64,000 nucleotides of DNA from Acidobacteriota bacterium (GTDB lineage Bacteria; Acidobacteriota; Thermoanaerobaculia; Multivoradales; J023), in contig JAJCXR010000050.1 in NCBI GenBank assembly GCA_029263315.1, forward strand, positions 1 to 64,000. The letters are read 5' to 3'. Both the position numbers and the translations under genes were made by a program. The notes under the pieces were generated by a model. It was not told the DNA's origin and made no database searches. It saw only the letters and a list, made by a program, of their open reading frames with translations. Positions 7,374 to 16,510 of the stretch are shown here, in pieces (positions within the stretch are counted from its first letter, which is position 1; the number at the start of each line of letters is the position of its first letter).

Positions 7374-10020
7374 TACATGGGGGCAGTTGCACAACCTCTT
7401 TGACCAAGCCATTCAGTTGCGGGGCGAAGCACGACAGAGCTTTCTCGACGAGGCCTGCGCCGAGGATGCTGCCTTGCGTCGCGCTGTCGACGGCTTGCTC
7501 GCCGCCGATGCGGCGGCGGGGAGTTTCCTCGAGCCCTTGATCTCCCCGGCGCCAGGCTCGGAGGCCCGACCGGGCTACCCGGTCCTGGCCGTCGAAGCCG
7601 AGACCGGCGACGATCCAACCTCCCCTCGGGAGACCCCCGGCGCCGTCGAAGACGGTGTCTTGGGGCCCTATCGCATCCTCCGACGCCTGGGCCAGGGCGG
7701 CATGGGGGTGGTCTACCTGGCGGTGCGTGATGACGACACCTTCCAGCGACGGGTGGTGATCAAGCAAGTGCGCAGTGATCTGCTGGGGGCCGACACCCTG
7801 CGTCGTCTGCGCACCGAGCGTCAGATCCTCGCCAGCCTCGACCATCCCAATATTGCACGCCTCTATGACGGCGGCACCACAGCCGATCATCGTCCCTACT
7901 TTGTCATGGAGTACATCGAGGGTGTTCCCATCGATCGTTATTGCGATGAATCCCGACTCTCCATCGACCAACGTCTCGAGCTCTTCCGCAAGGTGTGCTC
8001 CGCCGTCCACTACGCCCACCAAAATCTGGTGGTTCACCGGGACCTCAAACCCTCGAACATCCTGGTGACGGCGACGGGGGAGCCCAAGCTCTTGGACTTC
8101 GGCATCGCCAAGCTGCAAAACCCCGAGCTGGCGGCTGCAGAGCTGGCCCCCACCGTCACCTGGCAACGCATGCTGACCCCGCAGTACGCCAGCCCCGAGC
8201 AGATCCGCGGCAAACTGGTGACCACGGCCAGCGATATCTACAGTCTCGGCGTCCTGCTCTTCAAGTTGCTCACCGGTCGGCGCCCCTTCGACTTCCGGCA
8301 ACGCTCACCGCAGGACATCGAACGCCTGCTGACCGAGCAGGAGCCACCAAAACCCAGCAGCGTGGTGACGGAAGACATCGCCAACCCCGGCCCCGACGCG
8401 GCCGCCGAGAACGTAGAGGGCTCGTTGACGGGGGCCGCGGAGATCGCCCGCCACCGTCACTCGACACCGCGAGACCTGCAGCGCCGCCTGGCAGGCGACC
8501 TCGACGCCATCGTCCTCAAGACCCTGCGCAGCGCTCCGCGCTCACGCTACGCTTCGGTAGAACATTTGGCCAGCGACATCGAACGGGCCCAGCGGGGCCT
8601 CGCCGTCGAGGCCCGTCAAGGCACCTTCGTCTACCGCACGTCGCGTCTGTTGCGCCGCCATCGGTTGGCTTTCTCCATCGCCACAGGGTTGCTGTTGCTG
8701 CTCATCGCCTTCGCCGTCCACAACGCCGGGCAGGTGCGTCGCCTGGCGGAGGAGCGTGATCGGGCCCAACTCGAGCGCCAGCACAAGGACACCGTCCTGA
8801 CCCTGCTGCTCGACATCCTCAAGGTGGCGGATCCCAACGTCGGCGACGGCGACTCGTGGACGGTGCGTCAAGCCCTCGACGCCAGCCGCGGCCCCCTCGA
8901 TCGGCGGTTGCGGGACACCCCCCAGCTGCGGGCCGAGCTGTTGCATACCACCGGCGTGGTGTACTCAAATCTGGGGCTCTGGCAGCGGGCCCGCAGCGAC
9001 TTGGAAGAAGCTCTGAGCCTGCGTCGGGCCCTCGGAGGCGAGGCGGACGGGCTGGCGGCCCGCACGCAACGGGCCCTGGGCCGGGTGCTGGCGGAGCTCG
9101 GGGATGTCGATGCCGCCCTCCAACTCACCGCCGACGCCTTGCAACAAACCCGTCGCAGCGCCGAGCCAAAGGAGCTGCTGGGGGCCCTCAACGATCAGGT
9201 CACCATCCTCTGTTTCGCCGGGCGCTACACCGACGCTGCGCCCCTTGCCGAAGAGGCCCTCGGCTTGGCCCGCGGCTCTTCGGAGGTGCCGGTGGACGCC
9301 CTGGTCACCGCCCTCTACAATCGAGGCACCCTACACCTCGACGGCGGCGACAATCCTCGTGCCGCCGAGCTCTTTCGGCAAAGCGCCGACTTACTGGCCT
9401 CCCTCAACGGTGGGGACCATCTCTCCTTGGCGGAGCCCCTGAGCAACCTGGGCACCGCCTTGCGGCGCTCCGGCGATCTCGGTGGAGCCGAAGTGGCCTT
9501 CCTGCGGGTCCTCGACTTGCAAGGGGCCGCCCTCGGCGACGACCACCCCTACCTTCCCCGAACCCTCAATAACCTAGCCTCCCTGGCCATCGACCAAGGA
9601 CAAAATCACAATGCAGCCGAGCTGTGGCGACAGGCCCTGAGCTTGTTGCAACGGCAAGTGGGCAAGGATCATCCGCGGCTGCTCTTTTTACAGCTGCAAA
9701 TCGAAAAGGCGCGACTGCGTCAAGGCGAATCGGCCCAAGTCCTGGCCGGATTCGAGACCCTGCTGGCCCCTTGGCACCAGCTTCTGCCGCCGGAGCACCG
9801 AACCCTGATGATGGCCCAGCGGCTGCGGGCTGAGGCTTTGACCGCCCTCGGGCGCTACGATGAGGCCGAGTCTGTGCTCAAAGCAGCAGCAACAACCTTG
9901 CGTCAGCAGGGCTCGGAGCGAGATATCCAGCTGGTTGAAGAGCAGCTGTTGGAGCTCCAGCAGCTGCGGGACGCGCCGCCGTCACTGCCCCGGGTAGAGG
10001 TGTCGGCGGAGCGCCCCTGA
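7363..10020 (+). CDS. Transmembrane Ser/Thr protein kinase with C-terminal TPRs
   Basis: About 885 residues. The N-terminal ~90 residues form a short helical segment common in this family (WGQLHNLFDQAIQLRGEAR). A PknB-type kinase domain spans ~95-400, with P-loop GQGGMGVVYLA, lysine in VVIKQV, HRD in VVHRDLKPSN and DFG in LLDFGIAKL. A single transmembrane segment FSIATGLLLLLIAFAVHNAG lies near 430-450, followed by ~400 residues of tetratricopeptide repeats. The kinase is therefore cytoplasmic and the TPRs extracytoplasmic. I use the ATG at 7363, which overlaps the sigma gene by 11 nt; ATG 7348 is the alternative. Together with the ECF factor and the small secreted protein it forms a probable envelope-sensing locus. 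Confidence 0.9.
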   Translation: MPSDTWGQLHNLFDQAIQLRGEARQSFLDEACAEDAALRRAVDGLLAADAAAGSFLEPLISPAPGSEARPGYPVLAVEAETGDDPTSPRETPGAVEDGVLGPYRILRRLGQGGMGVVYLAVRDDDTFQRRVVIKQVRSDLLGADTLRRLRTERQILASLDHPNIARLYDGGTTADHRPYFVMEYIEGVPIDRYCDESRLSIDQRLELFRKVCSAVHYAHQNLVVHRDLKPSNILVTATGEPKLLDFGIAKLQNPELAAAELAPTVTWQRMLTPQYASPEQIRGKLVTTASDIYSLGVLLFKLLTGRRPFDFRQRSPQDIERLLTEQEPPKPSSVVTEDIANPGPDAAAENVEGSLTGAAEIARHRHSTPRDLQRRLAGDLDAIVLKTLRSAPRSRYASVEHLASDIERAQRGLAVEARQGTFVYRTSRLLRRHRLAFSIATGLLLLLIAFAVHNAGQVRRLAEERDRAQLERQHKDTVLTLLLDILKVADPNVGDGDSWTVRQALDASRGPLDRRLRDTPQLRAELLHTTGVVYSNLGLWQRARSDLEEALSLRRALGGEADGLAARTQRALGRVLAELGDVDAALQLTADALQQTRRSAEPKELLGALNDQVTILCFAGRYTDAAPLAEEALGLARGSSEVPVDALVTALYNRGTLHLDGGDNPRAAELFRQSADLLASLNGGDHLSLAEPLSNLGTALRRSGDLGGAEVAFLRVLDLQGAALGDDHPYLPRTLNNLASLAIDQGQNHNAAELWRQALSLLQRQVGKDHPRLLFLQLQIEKARLRQGESAQVLAGFETLLAPWHQLLPPEHRTLMMAQRLRAEALTALGRYDEAESVLKAAATTLRQQGSERDIQLVEEQLLELQQLRDAPPSLPRVEVSAERP

Positions 10021-10052
10021 CCCTGATCGCATCGTCAGCACCCCTCACCGGG

Positions 10053-10766
10053 TCACATCGGCCGTCGCAAGAGGATCACGTCCTGCCCAACAAATGTCAG
10101 CTCGGCTGACCAACGCTGCGCCAACCAAAAAAACGTGGCACGGGAAAAAAAACAGACGTGGGTTAGGTCTTCCTTGTAGTGCCAGCGGGCAAAGGCATCG
10201 GCGTCCAGGGCCAGTTTGGTCATCAGCCCCAACCAGCCCCCCGGCCGCAAACGGGCCCACAGTCGATCCAAATCGACTTTGGGATGATGCAGATGCTCCA
10301 CGACCTCCGTCGCCGTGACGAAGTCGTAGGTCTCCGCCAAGGACCCCACGTCCGGAGCGTAGAAGGGATCAAAAAGGGCCATCGAGTGGCCAGCCTCTTC
10401 GAACATTACCGACAGGGTGGGGCCGGGACCGGATCCGAAATCGAGGCCGCGGCTGGCGGGGCTCAGGCGCTGGCTGAGAGGTAGGAAAAGACGGCTCAGA
10501 AAACGCCGGTAGCCGGCATCATCCGGAGTGTTCTGGTGCAGGTCATATTCCGCTTTCTCGTCCTCCGAGGAAGGCAGATATTGGGGCGCCACGGAGATCA
10601 AGGCGCAGACAGCGCACCGCCGGTACTCGCGACGGTGATCGCGGTGAAAGGGTTGGCAGCTCTGAGCTCCACAAAGAGGGCATAGCATTTGACCCGGCAT
10701 CTGCGATGGGGACCTTTCCGTCGAAGACATTGATGCCGAAGACATTGATAACGACAGTTCTGACAC
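10053..10766 (-). CDS. SAM-dependent methyltransferase with N-terminal Cys cluster
   Basis: Up to 237 residues. An N-terminal zinc-ribbon-like motif (CPLCGAQSC, then RRCAVCAL) precedes a class I methyltransferase fold with SAM-binding GLDFGSGPGPTLS, acidic FDPFY and VEHLHHP, as in Methyltransf_23-type enzymes of sugar, lipid or natural-product pathways. The substrate cannot be read. The start is uncertain. The frame begins at GTG 10766, but the first ~25 residues are a low-complexity Ser/Met stretch created by a 15-bp duplication, and none of the candidate starts has a good ribosome site. The true start may be the ATG just before LCPLCG. It is convergent with the kinase gene. Confidence 0.75.
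   Translation of the reverse strand: MSELSLSMSSASMSSTERSPSQMPGQMLCPLCGAQSCQPFHRDHRREYRRCAVCALISVAPQYLPSSEDEKAEYDLHQNTPDDAGYRRFLSRLFLPLSQRLSPASRGLDFGSGPGPTLSVMFEEAGHSMALFDPFYAPDVGSLAETYDFVTATEVVEHLHHPKVDLDRLWARLRPGGWLGLMTKLALDADAFARWHYKEDLTHVCFFSRATFFWLAQRWSAELTFVGQDVILLRRPM
10723..10752. repeat. Two tandem 15-bp units in the methyltransferase N-terminus
   Basis: GAAGACATTGATGCC is followed directly by GAAGACATTGATAAC. On the coding strand this gives the repeated SMSSA/SMSST peptide. It is one of several 15-bp tandem duplications in the window. Confidence 0.6.
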
Positions 10767-10981
10767 CCGCTCACTGCCGCTGCTGACACCCTTGACACCA
10801 CGGCAACTGGGGATTCACCAAGCCGCCCGCCGACGCACAGACCCCCATGGCGCGGGGCTTTCCACCGTTTTCGCCACTTGGCACATGCCTTGCGATAGTC
10901 CGAAATGAAAGACGGCAGGCCGCGCCCGCCAATACGAGCCTAACACCAGGCCCCATCACGGACACGCAAGGAAAATAAATC

Positions 10982-12100
10982 ATGACAAACCCAAGGTATC
11001 CTCGGCTTCGAACACTCCACCTGACATCCTACCTGCTCGGCCTGATGGCCATGCTGCTGACCGCCATCGCCGCCCAGGCGACCGACTGGGACAGCGACAC
11101 GATCGATGACGATCAAGACTGGGGAGTCGCACTGACCTTCGACCTCCATCCATCCTGGGAACAGCCCGCGGCCTGGAATTATCCCGGCAACTGGGCTACC
11201 TACCAGCCGAGCGTTCTAGACATCCTTGCGGTTTATGAGGCCCGAGCAACCTTCTTTGTCAGCGGCTTCGCCAACACCACTGCGGGATCCCCAGGAACCC
11301 CCGCAGCCCTGTGGAACGACCTGCTCGACGATGCTGTGGACGGTGGCCATGAGCTCGCCTGGCACGGCCGGGAGCATATCGATTATCCGAAGTGGCAGAA
11401 CGAGAGCGTATCTCCGGATCCGACCTCGGAGCCGTGGCCTTCTGCCTGGTTCTTCGTCTACAAGGAAGTACAGTGCGATGTCTCCAACTACCTAGCTGCA
11501 AAAGGTAGCCACAGCGAATGGCCTGCTACGTTGAAGTCCTATGCCTATCCGGGATGCACCCTCGGAAACCTGGGTAACCCCCAAGCCAATTGGTTTCTCA
11601 AGCAGTACGTGGGACACGCTCGCGCCTCGGATGCCCCATCGGGCCCGGCTGGTTGCTCGAGCCTTCCCCAAGGCTGCTATGGCTATGACACCGAGACGAT
11701 CGCCAATCAATTCGACTTGAAAGGACTCTGGCTGGACAACAGGAATGTCTGTGTTTCCGGTACCTGCTCGGTCTACGAGATCTTGAAAGAGATCAGCAAG
11801 GCTTACACCAACAAAGAAATCGTGGTCCTCGCCGCCCATCACTTCACCACCGGTACAGGCTCGGAGTTTGCCACTCAAATGTGGAACTTGATCTCGGTGC
11901 TCGACCATATCAACTGCCTGCAAGACGGCGGCACCCTAGGGGCAGATCTGCTCTGTACGGCCCCAGCCACACCGGATCACAGCGGCAACCCCATCGCCTA
12001 CCACAGGTTCTTGGACCTGCCGGTCCCGGCCCCTCTGACGGATGTACCTGCCGGTGACCCCGCCTACTGCCAGCCGATGAACCTCAGCAGCTGCGGCTGA
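10982..12100 (+). CDS. Secreted polysaccharide-deacetylase-like protein
   Basis: A 372-residue exported protein (signal LLGLMAMLLTAIAAQA). It keeps the outline of a NodB-homology fold: strand VALTFDLHPSWE for motif 1, RATFFVSG, and GGHELAWHGREH, whose H-x3-H matches the metal-binding histidines of motif 2. The second Asp of the usual TFDD is replaced by Leu-His. The C-terminal part is Cys-rich (GCSSLPQGC, CVSGTC, PAYCQPMNLSSCG), suggesting disulfides in the mature exoprotein. Deacetylation of an extracellular polysaccharide is the family role, but the changed motif 1 leaves activity uncertain. Its start ATG at 10982 follows a GGAAAATAA leader. It is convergent with the YhhN gene across a strong hairpin. 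Confidence 0.7.
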   Translation: MTNPRYPRLRTLHLTSYLLGLMAMLLTAIAAQATDWDSDTIDDDQDWGVALTFDLHPSWEQPAAWNYPGNWATYQPSVLDILAVYEARATFFVSGFANTTAGSPGTPAALWNDLLDDAVDGGHELAWHGREHIDYPKWQNESVSPDPTSEPWPSAWFFVYKEVQCDVSNYLAAKGSHSEWPATLKSYAYPGCTLGNLGNPQANWFLKQYVGHARASDAPSGPAGCSSLPQGCYGYDTETIANQFDLKGLWLDNRNVCVSGTCSVYEILKEISKAYTNKEIVVLAAHHFTTGTGSEFATQMWNLISVLDHINCLQDGGTLGADLLCTAPATPDHSGNPIAYHRFLDLPVPAPLTDVPAGDPAYCQPMNLSSCG

Positions 12101-12148
12101 GTCGGTCGCGTCAATCTCCGCCAAACTGCCGAGAGCCACGGGGCAGCC

Positions 12149-12179
12149 CGGGCCGTCGATCATCGGCTTCGACGGCCCG
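12149..12179. terminator. Bidirectional hairpin between convergent genes
   Basis: CGGGCCGTCGA (12149-12159) pairs perfectly with TCGACGGCCCG (12169-12179) around a 9-nt loop, 11 bp. It lies between the stops of a plus gene (12100) and a minus gene (12185). There is no clear T tract on either side, so it may act as a stabilising or Rho-assisted end. Confidence 0.6.
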
Positions 12180-12184
12180 CTAGC

Positions 12185-12835
12185 TCAGACCAAAGCCACG
12201 GAAGACGCCAAGATCAACTGCGCCCCGAAATACAAGGGCAACCCCCAAGCGGCGTCGAGAAACTTTGCCTCGACGAAGCGCCGTTTGGCCACCGACAGAT
12301 CCGAGGCGGCAAAGAGCACGGCGCCGACCAGCACCCACGGCGGCGCCCCCGCTCCGACGACGGCGATGGCCACCGCCACCATGGCGGAAATGACTCCGGT
12401 GTAGAGCCGCACCGGCACCAGATAGGCTCGGTGCTGCGGCGTCTGCAGGTGGGGGATCAGCCAGATGCCGACCCGCCAGGCGAAGAGGCCCATGACGACA
12501 CAGCCAGCCAACAAGTAGGGGTACGCCACGGGCCAGCTGAGAAAGGCGACGGCAAACGCCAGGTGACCCACCAGGAAAGCCAGGATGCCGAGACGGAACC
12601 ACAGTCCCCGGCGGGGAATCAGCAGCACGTCCCCCAACCAACAGCAGAGCAACGCCACCAGGATGCGCCGACCGTAGACCGTGTCGGCGGCTCCCAGGGT
12701 CCAGGCCAGCCAGACAAAGGCGCTGGCGGCGATGGGCTTGGCCAGCCAGATACCCCACTGCGCTGCCGCCCGCTCGGCCCATAACAACGCCACGACGGCT
12801 AGACCACAGAGGGCCACCGGCCACCAGGGGCTCAC
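12185..12835 (-). CDS. YhhN-family membrane protein (lysoplasmalogenase-like)
   Basis: 216 residues with about eight hydrophobic segments. Family landmarks are WLAKPIAASAF, CCWLGDVLLI, FLVGHLAFAVAF, RLYTGVISAM, GAVLFAASDLSVAKRRF and PLYFGAQLIL. The two conserved Asp-bearing motifs (GDVLL and SDLSVA) are present. Characterised members hydrolyse the vinyl-ether bond of lysoplasmalogens; the substrate here is inferred only from the family. It stands next to the signalling operon on the same strand but 52 nt downstream of it. Confidence 0.85.
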   Translation of the reverse strand: MSPWWPVALCGLAVVALLWAERAAAQWGIWLAKPIAASAFVWLAWTLGAADTVYGRRILVALLCCWLGDVLLIPRRGLWFRLGILAFLVGHLAFAVAFLSWPVAYPYLLAGCVVMGLFAWRVGIWLIPHLQTPQHRAYLVPVRLYTGVISAMVAVAIAVVGAGAPPWVLVGAVLFAASDLSVAKRRFVEAKFLDAAWGLPLYFGAQLILASSVALV

Positions 12836-12887
12836 GGACTGGTCCTCACGGTAGCGGGCTCACAGACACAAGCTCACACATGAAACC

Positions 12888-14111
12888 TCACGAACGCTCC
12901 TCGAGACGCACCGCCAACAAAGTGGTGTCGTCTTCGAAATCGCCAGTGCCGACATACCCCCGCAAGGCCGCGACCACCCGATCGACGGCCTCTCGAGCAC
13001 TGGCGTAGGGCTGCCGGCAGAGAATGTCGATCAGGCTGTCGATGCCTTCGTTGGCGCTGCCGTCCCCCAATAACTCCGATGCCCCGTCGGTGAACAGGAA
13101 GAGCACATCGCCGGGGCCCATATCGCGGCTCTCGGCTTTGACGGGAAACTTCCAACGGGCCAGATGCCCCACCGCCTGGCAGGTGGAGGCTAGGCGCTCG
13201 CAGAGCACGCCCCCGTCGTCGCCGTGACGGATCCACAGGCCATCCTGATGGCCTGCGTTGACATAGGTCAAACGGCCCGACAGCAAATCGATGACACCGA
13301 CGAAGAAGGTGAGATAGCGATGATCTCCGAGGGCGTCGGCCGTACGAAGATCATCGATGGCGCCATCGATGGCCTCGATGATTTCGATGGCGCTGGGGGG
13401 CTCGGGATTTCTCACGGAGCCGTGATGGCTGCGGTGCAGCACCATGCTGCTCAAGCAGGCGGTGAAGGAGGCGACGAGGTCGTTGTGACCGGAGGCATCG
13501 GCGATATAGAAAACCACGTCTCCGGAGCGACGCTCGAACCATTCGGCGTAGTCACCGCTGGGATAGGCGATCTCGATGGGCTCACAGGCCACCTCCAGCT
13601 CACAGACACGATCCGGATGGCAGCCCAATCGGTTGTCGCCGATGGGGCTGCGCAACAGGTAGGCGCGCAATAGGCGGGCGATCTCCCGCTCTTTGTCCCG
13701 CTTTCTCTCCAGCTCTTCTTCCCGGTGGTGCAGGTGAATGGCGTTGGCCACCAATCGCTCGACGATGGCCCAGTGCTCCACCGGTTTCTCGACGTAGTAA
13801 TACGCCCCGTTGTCGAGAAATGCCAAGGTCTCCTTCAAATCGTCTTCGCCGGTGATGCCGATGATCGGCAAATGTCGCCGACGCTGACGCAGCTCTTTGA
13901 TCAAGGCGCTGCCGTCCATTCGCGGCATGCGAATATCCGAGATCACCAAGTCGAGGTTCCAAGGCCTCTGCTCGAAGACCTCCAAGGCGGCAACGCCGTC
14001 CGCCGCCGATAAGACCTCGTAACCGAGGCGACGAAAATGACGCTCGAAGAGGAGGCAGAAGTCCGCCTCGTCATCGACCACCAACAGGGTGTGTTGCATT
14101 GTGTCGCTCAT
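12888..14111 (-). CDS. Response regulator with SpoIIE/RsbU-type PP2C phosphatase output
   Basis: 407 residues. Residues ~8-125 form a receiver domain (LLVVDDEADF, phosphoacceptor in LVISDIRMPRMDG, lysine in YYVEKPVEH). A charged helical linker follows (HHREEELERKRDKEREIARL). Residues ~180-407 are a SpoIIE-like phosphatase domain with metal-binding GDYAEWF, ADASGHNDL, FTDGASELLG and FEDDTTLLAVR. Such proteins dephosphorylate anti-sigma-factor antagonists in partner-switching pathways. No STAS or anti-sigma gene is in the window. Its ATG overlaps the stop of the upstream kinase as ATGA, so it is the third, translationally coupled member of the operon 18864-12888 and its probable output. Confidence 0.9.
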   Translation of the reverse strand: MSDTMQHTLLVVDDEADFCLLFERHFRRLGYEVLSAADGVAALEVFEQRPWNLDLVISDIRMPRMDGSALIKELRQRRRHLPIIGITGEDDLKETLAFLDNGAYYYVEKPVEHWAIVERLVANAIHLHHREEELERKRDKEREIARLLRAYLLRSPIGDNRLGCHPDRVCELEVACEPIEIAYPSGDYAEWFERRSGDVVFYIADASGHNDLVASFTACLSSMVLHRSHHGSVRNPEPPSAIEIIEAIDGAIDDLRTADALGDHRYLTFFVGVIDLLSGRLTYVNAGHQDGLWIRHGDDGGVLCERLASTCQAVGHLARWKFPVKAESRDMGPGDVLFLFTDGASELLGDGSANEGIDSLIDILCRQPYASAREAVDRVVAALRGYVGTGDFEDDTTLLAVRLEERS

Positions 14112-16510
14112 GCTGATTCCGTTTCATCTGCCTCGTCCGAGGCCGTCTCTCCGGCGATGGGTAAGACAACGCTGAACACCGCTCCGCTGCCGACGTCGGT
14201 GTCTTCCACTCGCATCATGCCGCCATGGGATTCGACAATACTCTTGGAGATGGACAATCCCAATCCCGTCCCTCGATTGGGAGGTTTGGTGGTGTAGAAG
14301 GGGTCGAAAATGGCCTCACGGATACTTTCCGGCACACCACTGCCGGTATCGCGCACCGTGATTACAACGTGGTCGGCATCCTGGCGACGGGTCTCCAAGG
14401 TGAGACACTTCTCACCTTCCACCTCTTCCATGGCCTCTTCTGCATTGACGATCAAATTGACCAGCACCTGCTGCAAGCGTGCGGCATGGCCTTGGATGTG
14501 GGGCAAACCTTCTTCCAGATCGAGCACCGTGTCAATGCGATGATTTCGAAAGCGTGACGAGAAGAAAGCCATGGATGTTTCGACTAATCGATTCACATCC
14601 AACACCGTCCGTTTCATATCCCCCGGACGAGCGAATTCTCGCAACTGCTTGACGATGCTACTGATGCGAATCCCGTTGCGGATGATCATGTCCACCAAAG
14701 TAGGTAGATCTTCCAAGTGGTGAGATCCACTCGCCAGCTCGCCCTCGATCTCCCGCGCCGCCAGCAGCACTTGATTGAGGGGATTGTTGATCTCGTGACC
14801 CACACCGGCCACCATTTGTCCCAGAGCCATCAGCCGACCGGAGCGGATCAAGGCCTCGAGCTCGCTCTTGTCGTGCAGCGCCACCGCCACCCCAGGTTTG
14901 CCACCCCCAAGACGGGCCGGGGTGAGAATTGCTTTGATCGGCAACCAACGACCGCCGGATTGGGCGAGGCTGAGATCCAACGCCACCTCGCCTCCCGAAT
15001 CCAGGACCTTGGCCATGGCTTCCTCGAAGCTGGCCCATTGCACGGGTCGGATGAGATCGCTGAAAGAGGTGTCGAGGAGGGGGTCCCGTGATCGACCCAA
15101 TAACCGCGCCGCCTTACGATTGACAAAGCCGATTCGACCGCGTCGGCTGAGCAGCAGGGTGCCGTAGCCAAAGCCCTGTAACAAGTCTTGGTAAGCCTGG
15201 GTCTGCTCTTCGATCGGCCCCAGCTCTTTGAGGAAACCGAGGGTGCCGATGGCCCGCTCGTGATCGTCCCGCAACAAGCTGACCGACACCGAGATGGGAC
15301 GGGGGCGCCCTTCACCGTCGAGCATGTGCACCCGGTGGTTGGTCAAGGTGCCCGCCTTGCGCAGCAGCTTCATGACTTGCCTAGCCACCGCCACCCCCGA
15401 GCCGGGACGCCCCTTCTCGTCACAGTAGACCTCCGCAGCCGGCCGCTTCAAGAGCTCGCGGGGATGGCGCTGCAGGATGCGCTCGCTGGAGGGGCTGACA
15501 AAATTGATGGTGCCGTCCAGGTCGGTGCTGATGACGGCGTCGGGGGCATCCCGCAGGATGGACTGCAACGACGCCTTGGCCAAGGCTTCTTTTTCATAGA
15601 GACGGCTGTTGTGCAGCGCCTGGGCCGCCAGACTGGAAAAGATCCCCATGATCTGACGATCATCCTCACTGAAGCGCCCCTCGTCGCCGGGACCATAGTC
15701 CACCGCCAGGGAGCCAACCCGTTTCTGGCCCACCAGCAGTGGGCAATCGAGCCACATGATGTCCTGGAGGGCGAAGTCCTGTAACCAAGGTTCGTAGACC
15801 TGCGGCTCGAAAAGCTCGTCGATGAGCTTGCGATCCCAGAAACTGGGGCGATCTTGCTTGAAGATGTGGCGAATCACCGGCGCCGACGCAAAGGGTATCT
15901 CGTAGCCGGCAAAGGCAGGGTTGTCATCCATGCCCGCCGCCACTTTACCCACTAGGCGATTGCGGTCGGAGTCGTGTAAATACAAACGGGCACGGTAGTA
16001 GCCGAGCTCACAAGCCCCCTGCACAATGCGGCGGGCGATCTGGTCGAAATCGAAGGTGGCTTGCAGATCGTAGGAAATCAACGCCAGTTGCTCGAACCAT
16101 CGGCTCTGGGTCTCGGTACGGCGAATGGCGTGAATTTTCTCGATGGCATGCAGCAGCTCGTCGAAGTCGATGGGCTTGCTGAGGTAAAAAAGAGCCCCCG
16201 CCAGCAGCACTTCCTTCTTGCGGGCCCCCATGTCGCGTCCCGAGAAGACCACCACCCGGACATCGGGATGCAACTCTCCGATGCGTCGGGTCAAGGTCAC
16301 TCCGTCCATGCCACCGCGCAGCATGAGATCACACAGCACGATGTCGAAGTCCTGCTCCGCCAGGCGCTCCAGGGCCTGTTCACCACTGCCCGCTGCGGTG
16401 GTCAGAAAACGGTCGTCCTGACTGGTGATGCGCATGGCCAAGGCTTCGCGCACCGACGCCTTGTCGTCGACGATGAGGATGCGGGTGGGTAATCCTTTGG
16501 GATCGATCAT
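14108..16510 (-). CDS. REC-GAF-PAS-PAS histidine kinase
   Basis: 800 residues with no membrane segment. Domains in order: receiver (~9-130, ILIVDDKASV, FDIVLCDLMLRGGMDG, YLSKPIDF), GAF (~150-300), PAS (~310-430, ILRDAPDAVISTDLDGTINF), a second PAS (~440-545, GFGYGTLLLSRRGRIGFV), HisKA with His in MVAGVGHEINNPLNQ, and an HATPase domain (NLIVNAEEAM, DTGSGVP, GTGLGLSI). Its ATG overlaps the stop of the preceding S1-domain kinase by 4 nt (ATGA), and its stop overlaps the phosphatase gene in the same way. It probably relays signals between the two cytosolic kinases and the SpoIIE-type regulator. Confidence 0.9.
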   Translation of the reverse strand: MIDPKGLPTRILIVDDKASVREALAMRITSQDDRFLTTAAGSGEQALERLAEQDFDIVLCDLMLRGGMDGVTLTRRIGELHPDVRVVVFSGRDMGARKKEVLLAGALFYLSKPIDFDELLHAIEKIHAIRRTETQSRWFEQLALISYDLQATFDFDQIARRIVQGACELGYYRARLYLHDSDRNRLVGKVAAGMDDNPAFAGYEIPFASAPVIRHIFKQDRPSFWDRKLIDELFEPQVYEPWLQDFALQDIMWLDCPLLVGQKRVGSLAVDYGPGDEGRFSEDDRQIMGIFSSLAAQALHNSRLYEKEALAKASLQSILRDAPDAVISTDLDGTINFVSPSSERILQRHPRELLKRPAAEVYCDEKGRPGSGVAVARQVMKLLRKAGTLTNHRVHMLDGEGRPRPISVSVSLLRDDHERAIGTLGFLKELGPIEEQTQAYQDLLQGFGYGTLLLSRRGRIGFVNRKAARLLGRSRDPLLDTSFSDLIRPVQWASFEEAMAKVLDSGGEVALDLSLAQSGGRWLPIKAILTPARLGGGKPGVAVALHDKSELEALIRSGRLMALGQMVAGVGHEINNPLNQVLLAAREIEGELASGSHHLEDLPTLVDMIIRNGIRISSIVKQLREFARPGDMKRTVLDVNRLVETSMAFFSSRFRNHRIDTVLDLEEGLPHIQGHAARLQQVLVNLIVNAEEAMEEVEGEKCLTLETRRQDADHVVITVRDTGSGVPESIREAIFDPFYTTKPPNRGTGLGLSISKSIVESHGGMMRVEDTDVGSGAVFSVVLPIAGETASDEADETESA

